A DNA stretch of 64,000 bases from positions 1 through 64,000 of the forward strand of contig JADFIA010000001.1 of NCBI GenBank assembly GCA_022566895.1. Direction: 5' to 3'. Below are positions 9,832 through 17,594 of the stretch, piece by piece (position 1 is the stretch's first letter; every line of letters starts with the position of its first letter). A model generated the notes under the pieces. It saw nothing but the letters and a program-made list of their open reading frames with translations, had not been told where the DNA came from and made no database searches. Made by a program: the position numbers and the translations under genes. This DNA is from Pseudomonadota bacterium. GTDB lineage: Bacteria; Pseudomonadota; Alphaproteobacteria; Sphingomonadales; SMXR01.

Positions 9832-11729
9832 GATGCAGCCCCTTTCCCGTTCAGTACATTCGCGATTGCACCCTCAATTTCTCTGATCTTGAACGGCTGA
9901 CCCTCCACTTTGTTGAGCGGCACCGCCTCGAGCAAGAAGCGATCGCGGAGCACCGTCATAAGCTGTCCGGTATTCATCTCCGGTACCAATACTTTCTTGT
10001 AGCTCTTCAATAGACCTTCAAGATTGCTCGGGAAAGGATTGAGGTGCCGCAAGTGAATGTGACTTACATCCAGACCCTTGTCCCGGGCCCGATGGACCGC
10101 CTGGTCGATCGGTCCAAATGTTGATCCCCAGCCAACCACCGCCATCTCGCCTCCCTCGGTGCCCTGAAAGACCTCCTGAGGCGGAATGTCCGCTGCTATG
10201 CCGGCAATTTTGGCCATCCGCGTATCGGTCATCTTCTGGTGGTTATCAGCGTCATAGGAAATGTGCCCGGTCTCGTAGCTTTTCTCGAGACCACCGATCC
10301 GATGCTCCAATCCCGGTGTTCCGGGCTTGGCCCAGGGGCGGGAAAGCGTTTCCGGATCGCGTTCGTAGGGATTAAAATGCTCGCCCTCTTCGGGTGGCGT
10401 CTCAACGATCTGAGTTGGAAATTTCTCCAGCGATTCAAGGTCGGGAAGCTTCCACGGCTCAGCCGCGTTAGCCGTATAACCATCCGACAACAGGATCACC
10501 GGCGTCATATACTTTGTCGCTATGCGAACCGCTTCGATAGCGGTTTCAAAACAGTCGCCCGGGGATCGCGTACCGATCACGGGCAACGGCGAGTCCCCGT
10601 TGCGCCCGTAAATGGCCTGATAGAGATCCGACTGCTCGGTCTTGGTCGGAAGACCCGTTGAGGGTCCGCCGCGCTGCGAATTTACGATGATAAGTGGCAG
10701 TTCCGTGGAAATGGCCAGGCCCATGGCCTCGGTCTTTAAGGCGATGCCCGGTCCGGACGACGAGGTCACTCCCAAAGAGCCGGCGAACGAGGCACCGATT
10801 GCCGCACAGATGGCTGAAATTTCATCTTCCGCCTGGAAGGTCACGATACCGAACTGCTTCATAGCCGCCAGCAAATGCAAAAGCGTCGAGGCCGGGGTAA
10901 TCGGATAGGATCCGAACATCAGCTTCAGACCGGCGCATTGGGCTCCGGCCACTAGACCCCAGGCCAGTGATTGGCTGCCGGTCACGGTCCGGTAGGTGCC
11001 CGGTTCGAGGTGAGCCGGACGAATCTCATAGCGCTTCAGATCACTCGACAGTTCTGCCGTTTCACCAAAGGCGTGGCCGGCGTTAAGAGCGGCAATATTG
11101 CTTTTGGCCACCTCCGGCATTTTTCCGAACTTGGTCTTAAGCCATTCGGTGATTGGCTTTCGCTGGCGCCCGAACATCCAAAGCATCAGCCCCAACGTCC
11201 ACATATTCTTGCAGCGAAGGGCGTCCTTGTTTGACAGTCCGAATTGCTTTACCGCCTCCAGCGTGTACGCCGTAATATCAAGGCGCATGACGCGGTAGCC
11301 CGAAAGAGAATCGTCTTCCAAAGGGTTGCTTTCGTAACCCGCTTTTTTCTGATTGCGGGCCGAAAACGAACCGGTATCCACGACTACCAGGCCGCCTTGT
11401 CGAAGATTGTCAATATTGACCTTTAAGGCGGCCGGGTTCATGGCCACCAGCACGTCGGGTTCGTCGCCGGCGGTCAATACACGGTCCGAGCCGAAATTGA
11501 TCTGAAAGGCCGAAACGCCGAAGGTGGTTCCGGCCGGTGCCCTGATTTCGGCGGGAAAATCGGGGAACGTTGACAGATCATGACCTGCCAGTGCGGTCGA
11601 AGCCGTAAACTGTGCCCCGGTTAGCTGCATGCCGTCGCCGCTATCGCCGGCAAACCTGACGACTACAGATTCAAGCTCGTCCAGCTCTGGCAACGACGGG
11701 TTCGTATTATCATCCACGCGTCTGTCCAT
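9828..11729 (-). CDS. korA: 2-oxoacid:ferredoxin oxidoreductase alpha subunit, gamma-alpha fusion (2-oxoglutarate type)
   Basis: N-terminal gamma domain (VVRFAGDSGDGMQLTGAQFTAS) fused to the pyruvate:ferredoxin oxidoreductase alpha domain (FGSYPITPASTLLHLLA). Confidence 0.92.
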   Translation of the reverse strand: MDRRVDDNTNPSLPELDELESVVVRFAGDSGDGMQLTGAQFTASTALAGHDLSTFPDFPAEIRAPAGTTFGVSAFQINFGSDRVLTAGDEPDVLVAMNPAALKVNIDNLRQGGLVVVDTGSFSARNQKKAGYESNPLEDDSLSGYRVMRLDITAYTLEAVKQFGLSNKDALRCKNMWTLGLMLWMFGRQRKPITEWLKTKFGKMPEVAKSNIAALNAGHAFGETAELSSDLKRYEIRPAHLEPGTYRTVTGSQSLAWGLVAGAQCAGLKLMFGSYPITPASTLLHLLAAMKQFGIVTFQAEDEISAICAAIGASFAGSLGVTSSSGPGIALKTEAMGLAISTELPLIIVNSQRGGPSTGLPTKTEQSDLYQAIYGRNGDSPLPVIGTRSPGDCFETAIEAVRIATKYMTPVILLSDGYTANAAEPWKLPDLESLEKFPTQIVETPPEEGEHFNPYERDPETLSRPWAKPGTPGLEHRIGGLEKSYETGHISYDADNHQKMTDTRMAKIAGIAADIPPQEVFQGTEGGEMAVVGWGSTFGPIDQAVHRARDKGLDVSHIHLRHLNPFPSNLEGLLKSYKKVLVPEMNTGQLMTVLRDRFLLEAVPLNKVEGQPFKIREIEGAIANVLNGKGAAS

Positions 11730-11785
11730 ATATCACTCAATATCGGGTTGCCGTATTCTTGGGGCAAGCCCGCTCTGCTCTCTGT

Positions 11786-12133
11786 TCAAAGGATATCCAA
11801 TACCGATTCCGGGGGCCGCCCAACCGCCGCCTGGGCACCATTTATGACAATTGGCCGCTCGATAAGAATGGGATTTTGTGCCATCGCGGCCACCAGCGCG
11901 TCCCGGTCAAGGCCCGGGTCGCCAAGGTTAAGCTCGCTGTATGCAGCCTCGCTTTTGCGTATGACGTCGCGAGGCTTGCGACCCAACAAATTCAGTACAG
12001 AATCGATCACTTCAGCCGAAGGGGGTGTCTCCAGATAAAGGAAAACTTCAGGATCGATTCCCCGCTCAGTGAGAAGGGCCATTGTCTGGCGTGATTTGCT
12101 GCAGCGAGGATTATGCCAGATGGTGACCTGCAT
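11786..12133 (-). CDS. arsC: Arsenate reductase (ArsC/Spx family)
   Basis: MQVTIWHNPRCSKSRQTMALL...RPIVINGAQAAVGRPPESVLDIL. Confidence 0.88.
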   Translation of the reverse strand: MQVTIWHNPRCSKSRQTMALLTERGIDPEVFLYLETPPSAEVIDSVLNLLGRKPRDVIRKSEAAYSELNLGDPGLDRDALVAAMAQNPILIERPIVINGAQAAVGRPPESVLDIL

Positions 12134-12235
12134 TCAAGGTGCCCCTTTTTTGGCATTCGGTTCCGATTGAGGACAGGTTTAGGCCGCATCCGCCGTCATG
12201 ACAACGGTTTTTCACAAAGTTCGGAGTGGAGATTG

Positions 12236-13315
12236 TCAGCCGTTGTGATCGGCTCCTACCGCCTCGGCCACCGACCCAAAGCCATCGGCGCTTAGCAATG
12301 CAGCCAGATCCTCATTAATGCGGCCGACCAATCGCGGGCCTTCAAAAATCAGTGCCGTATAGAGCTGAACCAGCGACGCGCCAGCACGAATTTTTTTGTA
12401 GGCGTCTTTGCCGCTGCTGATGCCGCCGACTCCAATTATCGGTATGCGGCCTTCGGTCAGGCGGTAAAGATCAAATAGAACCTGCGTTGAAAGGTCAAAG
12501 AGCGGTGCCCCACTGAGCCCGCCGGATTCGTTCCGATTGGGGGATTCAAGCCCTTGCGGACGCCAAACGGTGGTATTGGCGACGATTAAACCGTCTATTC
12601 CAACCTCGCTGGCGACCCGGGCGATTTGCTCCCTTTCCTCTTCCTCAAGATCTGGCGCGACCTTGACCAGGATCGGCGGGGGCGGGTCGTCGCGGTTTGA
12701 GCGTCCGCCCGCCAAGGCGCCTTTGGCCAATTCCACAACTTGTATTAATTGCGAGGCTGTTTGAAGGTCTCGTAGACCGGGTGTGTTCGGCGATGAAACG
12801 TTGATGACAAAATAATCCGCCAGATTTGCCAGCCGCCGGATCACGGTCGCGTAGTCCGCAATGGGGTCAGATGAGTCCCGGTTGGCGCCTACATTAACGC
12901 CGATGGGCCCCCGCCGATGTCTATTTAGCGCTTCAAGTCGAACCGCGGCCGCTTCGAGGCCGCGATTATTAAAGCCGAGCCGGTTAATGATCGCTTGGTC
13001 TTCGACGAGACGGAACAATCTGGGTGACGGATTGCCCGGCTGTGGAAGCGGTGTGATCGTGCCAACTTCGGCAAAGCCGAAACCAAGCCGCAAAAGGGCC
13101 CTCGGCACTTCGACGTTCTTGTCGAAGCCGGCCGCTATACCGACTGGATTTGAAAATGGAAGGCCCCAAACTGAGGTCGACAGTATCTCGGGATTGCGAG
13201 ACGCCGGCGCAAAGCGGGACAGCCCCATCTTGAGGGCCCTTATCGTCAGGCTGTGAGAGGCCTCGGGCGCCAGCGCGAAAAGTAACGGCCGCGCGATATT
13301 ATATAATCCTGTCAT
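12236..13315 (-). CDS. pyrD: Dihydroorotate dehydrogenase (quinone)
   Basis: NPVGIAAGFDKNVEVPRALLRLGFGFAEVGTITPLPQPGNPSPRLFRL...VNVSSPNTPGLRDLQ...GVGGISSGKDAYKKIRAGASLVQLYTALI. Confidence 0.95.
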   Translation of the reverse strand: MTGLYNIARPLLFALAPEASHSLTIRALKMGLSRFAPASRNPEILSTSVWGLPFSNPVGIAAGFDKNVEVPRALLRLGFGFAEVGTITPLPQPGNPSPRLFRLVEDQAIINRLGFNNRGLEAAAVRLEALNRHRRGPIGVNVGANRDSSDPIADYATVIRRLANLADYFVINVSSPNTPGLRDLQTASQLIQVVELAKGALAGGRSNRDDPPPPILVKVAPDLEEEEREQIARVASEVGIDGLIVANTTVWRPQGLESPNRNESGGLSGAPLFDLSTQVLFDLYRLTEGRIPIIGVGGISSGKDAYKKIRAGASLVQLYTALIFEGPRLVGRINEDLAALLSADGFGSVAEAVGADHNG

Positions 13316-13432
13316 ACGCAGCGACCGTTCCTCCTGATTGAGCGGACCCTGGCCGGCAAATTAAGGAAGAATGGCCGTCTTGCCAACCAGCTTCATCAGT
13401 CTAGTCACCAATAGGATCAAGAAATGAGGCGG

Positions 13433-13804
13433 TCAGCCCGCTTCGGCGGTTGTCTCAATATCTATGATACGGCAAGGCTCGCCGCTTCTAGCGATCAGGA
13501 TATCCCGGCCAACGCAGAGCTGACCCTTTTGGGCGCGAAAGGCGAAGTGGCCGTGAAACTTCAGCTGTGGACAGCTGTTTTCAAGATGCATGCGAAGACG
13601 CCGACCGTCGCGCATCTTTAATGCCACTACAGTATTGGTGAGCACCGAACTATCCTCGATTTCGCTGACCACGATACACGGTCGCGGTGTCTCGGAAGGA
13701 ACTGTGTCGGTCTGCGGCGTGGCCGTTTTAAAAGTCAGCACAAAACCCACCGCAAGCACCACGTGGAGGAAAGCAAGAACGGAAGTCTTTGAACAGTAAT
13801 GCAT
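13433..13804 (-). CDS. Small exported protein with four Cys, unknown function (DUF6491-like appearance)
   Basis: Signal/TM (VLAFLHVVLAVGFVLTF) followed by a conserved-looking CPQLKFHGHFAF...CVGRDILIARSGEPCRI region. Confidence 0.55.
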   Translation of the reverse strand: MHYCSKTSVLAFLHVVLAVGFVLTFKTATPQTDTVPSETPRPCIVVSEIEDSSVLTNTVVALKMRDGRRLRMHLENSCPQLKFHGHFAFRAQKGQLCVGRDILIARSGEPCRIIDIETTAEAG

Positions 13805-13897
13805 GAGGGAGCCGCCCGTTATTTTGATGGCCGTCAGACTGTCAGAAAGGGGATGAACGGCGCCTGAACGGCACATCGCCGCGGGATCCATGAGGAC

Positions 13898-14239
13898 CTA
13901 TTCGCCGACCGCTGCGGCTTTGTCGGCATCAGAGGCATCAGCCAGACCGAATCGGGTCGCCGATTCTCCCAATGCTTCCCTGATGAATTTTGGGTCAGCC
14001 TCGAAGCGAATACCCAAGAGTTCCTCATCCGCCCAGGCGACGGTTCCGGAGATCTCGCCAATGCGGTCGAGGTGAAGCTTGAATTTGGTGCCCGGCGGCA
14101 GGGGAAGCCCGGCGTTGATCTTTGCACCGCCCAAGGAAATATTCCGAATCTGGCACTCAAAAGTGAACTCGCCAAACTCCAACTTGCCTTTCCAAAGGAC
14201 CGAGCGACGGGGCGAGCTTCGCTTCGTTTTCGACATCAT
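13898..14239 (-). CDS. PilZ-domain protein
   Basis: RRSVLWKGKLEFGEFTFECQIRNISLGGAKINAGLPLPPGTKFKLHL: PilZ RxxxR / (D/N)xSxxG pattern. Confidence 0.75.
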   Translation of the reverse strand: MMSKTKRSSPRRSVLWKGKLEFGEFTFECQIRNISLGGAKINAGLPLPPGTKFKLHLDRIGEISGTVAWADEELLGIRFEADPKFIREALGESATRFGLADASDADKAAAVGE

Positions 14240-14417
14240 ATTGACCTTATTCTACCGACTGAACCTTTTACTAGCATAAAAAATCAGCTACTGCACGGTT
14301 GAAAAGCGAACAACCGGGATCCCGAAAAAGCACTTGGTGCGCGTACCTCGGCCCCCTATCATGCCCAGCGATGGAGAACCCCAAGTTCTTATCCCTTTGA
14401 ACGACCGGAGCAGAATA

Positions 14418-14894
14418 GTGATTTTTAGAAACAGAACGCTTGTCGCCAGTCTACTGCTGTTTGGCCTATTGGCCAGCTTGAGTAACGTTGCGCCAACCAA
14501 CGCACAGGCCAGCGCGGACGAGCTCTATTTGACGGAGAATGCCAAGAAGCCGGGGGTTATAATTCGACCGAGCGGGCTGCAGATTAAAGTGATCAGACGC
14601 GGCAAGGGGAGTTTTCCTAACGAATCCTCGGTGGTGCGGGTTAACTACGAGGGCAGGCTGATTGACGGAACAAAATTTGACAGCTCATATGATCGCGGCG
14701 AGCCGTCGGAATTTGAAGTCATAAGAGTGATCGATGGCTGGCAGGAGGCACTGCTCATGATGCAGATTGGCTCGGAGTGGGAGCTCGTGATTCCATCAAA
14801 GCTTGCCTACCAAGAGATAGGCGCCGGGGATGTTGTCCCGCCGGGCGCGACGCTGATATTTCGCGTCGAGCTATTGGCGATTGTCCGCCAGTAG
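14418..14894 (+). CDS. FKBP-type peptidyl-prolyl cis-trans isomerase, exported
   Basis: Signal peptide, then VRVNYEGRLIDGTKFDSSYDRGEPSEFEVIRVIDGWQEALLMMQIGSEWELVIPSKLAYQ; GTG start at 14418 within the longer ORF 14334-14894. Confidence 0.88.
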   Translation: MIFRNRTLVASLLLFGLLASLSNVAPTNAQASADELYLTENAKKPGVIIRPSGLQIKVIRRGKGSFPNESSVVRVNYEGRLIDGTKFDSSYDRGEPSEFEVIRVIDGWQEALLMMQIGSEWELVIPSKLAYQEIGAGDVVPPGATLIFRVELLAIVRQ

Positions 14895-14932
14895 GCACTG
14901 CAGGGCGTGTTTGAGTGAGCCAGGGATGAGAT

Positions 14933-16027
14933 ATGAATGTCGTAAGTGAGTGGTACCGGAGAACCTTTGCGGACCCTCAGGTCGTGCTATTGGTGCTGAT
15001 TCTGATCGGTGCCCTGCTCCTTGTCAATTTCTTCGGCCAGATGCTCGCCCCGGCGATAGCAGCGGTAGTTATCGCCTTCCTGTTGGATGGCCCGGCCGGG
15101 CGGCTGCGGGAAAAGGGCCTTTCGAACTCACTTGCGGTGAGCATAGTCTTCGTGACTTTCCTGGCTCTTGCGGTGGTGGCATTTTTTGCCATCCTGCCGC
15201 CGATCACCGGTCAATTGGGACAATTCTTTCTGCAGCTGCCAAGCATGATGGCCTCGCTGCAGGAAACTGTTGTGGAGCTCTCGAGATCCAATCCTGAATT
15301 TTTCGACGAGACACAAATCGCAGATTTGATCGCCCGCCTGCAGAGTGAACTGATCGCCTTGGGCCCTGCCAATGTAAAGGCCTTGCTGGGCAATCTCGCT
15401 GGGGCGATCAGTCTGGTCGTTTACACGATCCTGGTTCCGGTGATGGTGTTTTTCTTTCTAAAGGACAAGAAACTGATCATGAGCTGGATTGCCGGATACT
15501 TGCCGAATCACAAACCCCTGGTTGACAAGGTCTGGGCCGAGGTGGTGGCAAAAGCCGGCGACTATGCCCGCGGCAAGGTCTACGAGATTTTCATTGTTGG
15601 GTTCGCGGCCTTTGTCGTTTTTTGGGCGATCGATTTGCGTTTTGCCGCCTTTCTGGCGCTGTTGACCGGTTTGTCGGTCATTATTCCCTATTTTGGCGCG
15701 GCGCTGGTAACACTTCCGGTCGCACTCGTGGCCTTTTTCCAATGGGGGATCGGCAGCGAAATGTTGCTCGCGGTGCTGGTCTATTTGGGGCTGCAGGCGG
15801 TCGACGGGAATATCTTGGCGCCGTTGTTATTCTCCGAAGTCGTCAAATTGCACCCTAACGCCATTATTCTTGCCATTCTAATCTTTGGCGGTCTCTGGGG
15901 CTTTTGGGGTGTCTTTTTTGCCATCCCGCTAGCCACCGTGGCGCACGCGGTCATCAAGGGCTGGTCGGAGCACAGATCCTTGGCCGGCGCGGTATCCCAA
16001 GCGGCCGATGATGAAAAAGGGGCTTGA
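14933..16027 (+). CDS. AI-2E family transporter (PerM-like)
   Basis: Multi-TM; DGNILAPLLFSEVVKLHPNAIILAILIFGGLWGFWGVFFAIPLATVAHAVI typical of the AI-2E/PerM C-terminus. Confidence 0.9.
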   Translation: MNVVSEWYRRTFADPQVVLLVLILIGALLLVNFFGQMLAPAIAAVVIAFLLDGPAGRLREKGLSNSLAVSIVFVTFLALAVVAFFAILPPITGQLGQFFLQLPSMMASLQETVVELSRSNPEFFDETQIADLIARLQSELIALGPANVKALLGNLAGAISLVVYTILVPVMVFFFLKDKKLIMSWIAGYLPNHKPLVDKVWAEVVAKAGDYARGKVYEIFIVGFAAFVVFWAIDLRFAAFLALLTGLSVIIPYFGAALVTLPVALVAFFQWGIGSEMLLAVLVYLGLQAVDGNILAPLLFSEVVKLHPNAIILAILIFGGLWGFWGVFFAIPLATVAHAVIKGWSEHRSLAGAVSQAADDEKGA

Positions 16028-16076
16028 CAAGCGCACGCTTTTATTAGACTATTTGGTTATAAACAGAATTATAACC
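16024..16076 (+). promoter_or_regulatory. Candidate promoter plus operator for the lysis cassette
   Basis: Consensus -35 TTGACA (16024-16029), weak -10 about 17 nt downstream, then a perfect inverted repeat GGTTATAA-ACAGAA-TTATAACC (16055-16076) at the predicted +1. Confidence 0.5.
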
Positions 16077-16133
16077 ACCAATTAGGAAACTTTTGGGCAT
16101 TCGCTTCGGCTTGCTTTCTTTTGGGGAGCTATT

Positions 16134-16607
16134 ATGCACCTCTCACCGCATTTCACACTTTCCGAAATGACCAAATCGCAAATCGCCCTACGTCGCGGCA
16201 TCGGCAATTCACTCGACCCAGGAAATCCAGACGATGCGGAAGTGATCAACAATCTGAGGCTCCTGTGCCTTGAGGTTCTGGAGCCGGTGCGTGAGGCTTT
16301 CGGTATTCCCTTTGCGCCATCGTCCGGTTACCGCTCGCCGGCCCTTAATACGGCGTTGGGCTCCAAGCCCACCTCGCAGCATGTCCTGGGGCAGGCGGTG
16401 GACTTCGAGCTACCGGGAATCCCGAACTTGAAATTGGCACAGTGGGTCCGAGACCATCTTAAATACGACCAGCTCATTCTGGAGTTTCATGAGCCCGGCG
16501 AGCCCGCCAGCGGTTGGGTGCACGTTTCCCTTAAGGAGACGGGCAACCGTCGGCGCGAGCTGACCATCAACCGCAAAGGTGTTTTCCCGGGACTTGGCAA
16601 GGCCTGA
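16134..16607 (+). CDS. Phage-type M15-family peptidase (endolysin-like)
   Basis: MHLSPHFTLSEMTKSQIALRRGI...FAPSSGYRSPALNTALGSKPTSQHVLGQAVDFELPG...WVHVSLKETGNRRRELTI: M15 SxHxxGxAxD zinc-site pattern, phage-like N-terminus. Confidence 0.88.
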   Translation: MHLSPHFTLSEMTKSQIALRRGIGNSLDPGNPDDAEVINNLRLLCLEVLEPVREAFGIPFAPSSGYRSPALNTALGSKPTSQHVLGQAVDFELPGIPNLKLAQWVRDHLKYDQLILEFHEPGEPASGWVHVSLKETGNRRRELTINRKGVFPGLGKA

Positions 16608-16645
16608 AGGGACGGTTTTGAGGCGCCGGCATTTTGACGGCTCAC

Positions 16646-16671
16646 AGCCCGGAGTAGTCCGGGCTTTTTTT
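16646..16671 (+). terminator. Intrinsic terminator 1, inside the lysis cassette
   Basis: AGCCCGGA-GTAG-TCCGGGCT followed by a T tract. Confidence 0.85.
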
Positions 16672-16681
16672 ATGAACCAAC

Positions 16682-16708
16682 GGCCCGGGATTTCCCGGGC
16701 CTTTTTTT
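16682..16708 (+). terminator. Intrinsic terminator 2, tandem to the first
   Basis: GGCCCGGGA-TT-TCCCGGGCC followed by TTTTTTT. Confidence 0.85.
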
Positions 16709-16725
16709 GTGGAAAGGAAGAAGAA

Positions 16726-16926
16726 ATGTTATCCAAACTTTTGGAAGGCGGTCTGTTAAGTGGCCGCAAAACCTACCTGGCGGCGGCTGGCGTCGCAATC
16801 TCGGCGGTGATCGCCTACCTGGTCGGCGACGCCGGCCTGATGGACACCCTGACGACCGTTGGCGAGGCTCTCGGGATCGGGTTCCTGCGGGCCGGGGTGG
16901 CCAAATCCGCAACCCCTCAAACCTGA
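16726..16926 (+). CDS. Small membrane protein, holin-like
   Basis: 66 aa MLSKLLEGGLLSGRKTYLAAAGVAISAVIAYLVGDAGLMDTLTTVGEALGIGFLRAGVAKSATPQT; strong SD GGAAAGGAAG; between endolysin-like and Rz-like genes. Confidence 0.65.
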   Translation: MLSKLLEGGLLSGRKTYLAAAGVAISAVIAYLVGDAGLMDTLTTVGEALGIGFLRAGVAKSATPQT

Positions 16927-17594
16927 TGGGGTTTTTAAAACTCGGTGGCCTCTTGGCCGCCCTGATGCTGATGGCGGCGGTTGGTTTTTTGTGGAAAGCC
17001 AACGAGCGAAAGGCGGCCGAACTTGGCACCCTGCGAGCCAGCCTGGCCGGTGCCGAGGCCACGATTGCCTTTAACGACCGCCTGGCCATTTACAGCCAGA
17101 GGCAAGCGGATGCGCTGGCCGCCCGGGATGCCGCCAACCAGAGAGCCATGGAGGCCCTTACCAATGAACGCAACAGATTGCGGGTCACCGTCGAAAGACG
17201 GGCCCTTGAAGATCCTTATGATTTTGGCGATAGTTTTGAGTTTGAGCTTGCCCGGCTGTTCTGTCTTTTCGAAGCCGGAAGTGATCGCGGTGCCCGCAAA
17301 GCCTGTAATCTTCATTCCCGCGAAGCCTACAAGCCCGAAATCGCCCTTACCCTTACCGTCACGCCCCAACTGGCCGAGCGGTGGGCCGAAGCCTGCGCCG
17401 CCGGAGAAGAACGATCAGAGGACTTCTGCCGTTGGTCGATAACCGGCTTTACAGCGCAAGGCGGGATCACGATCCTCAATCATCTGGAGCGGCTGGCAGC
17501 CTTTGCGCTGGCGCTTGAGGATCGGGCCGGTGTCCTGGAAGCCATGCTTCGCGAGCTGGCGGATCGGCCGCAGGCGGACCAAAAATCCCCTTAA
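16926..17594 (+). CDS. Rz-like i-spanin (N-terminal TM plus coiled-coil periplasmic domain)
   Basis: [97 protein letters not shown] start/stop overlap with the holin-like gene; Rz1-like ORF embedded in it. Confidence 0.68.
   Translation: MGFLKLGGLLAALMLMAAVGFLWKANERKAAELGTLRASLAGAEATIAFNDRLAIYSQRQADALAARDAANQRAMEALTNERNRLRVTVERRALEDPYDFGDSFEFELARLFCLFEAGSDRGARKACNLHSREAYKPEIALTLTVTPQLAERWAEACAAGEERSEDFCRWSITGFTAQGGITILNHLERLAAFALALEDRAGVLEAMLRELADRPQADQKSP
17206..17442 (+). CDS. Rz1-like o-spanin lipoprotein nested in the +1 frame of the Rz-like gene
   Basis: From TTG 17206 (or ATG 17218): (M)[77 protein letters not shown]; lipobox-like LPGC, 15 Pro in about 61 mature residues. Confidence 0.68.
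   Translation: MKILMILAIVLSLSLPGCSVFSKPEVIAVPAKPVIFIPAKPTSPKSPLPLPSRPNWPSGGPKPAPPEKNDQRTSAVGR

Noticed and set aside
16981-17205. Upstream part of the +1-frame ORF ([22 protein letters not shown]...) before the Rz1-like start
   Set aside because: Does not look like a protein; the signal peptide and lipobox begin only at about 17206, so only the downstream portion is called
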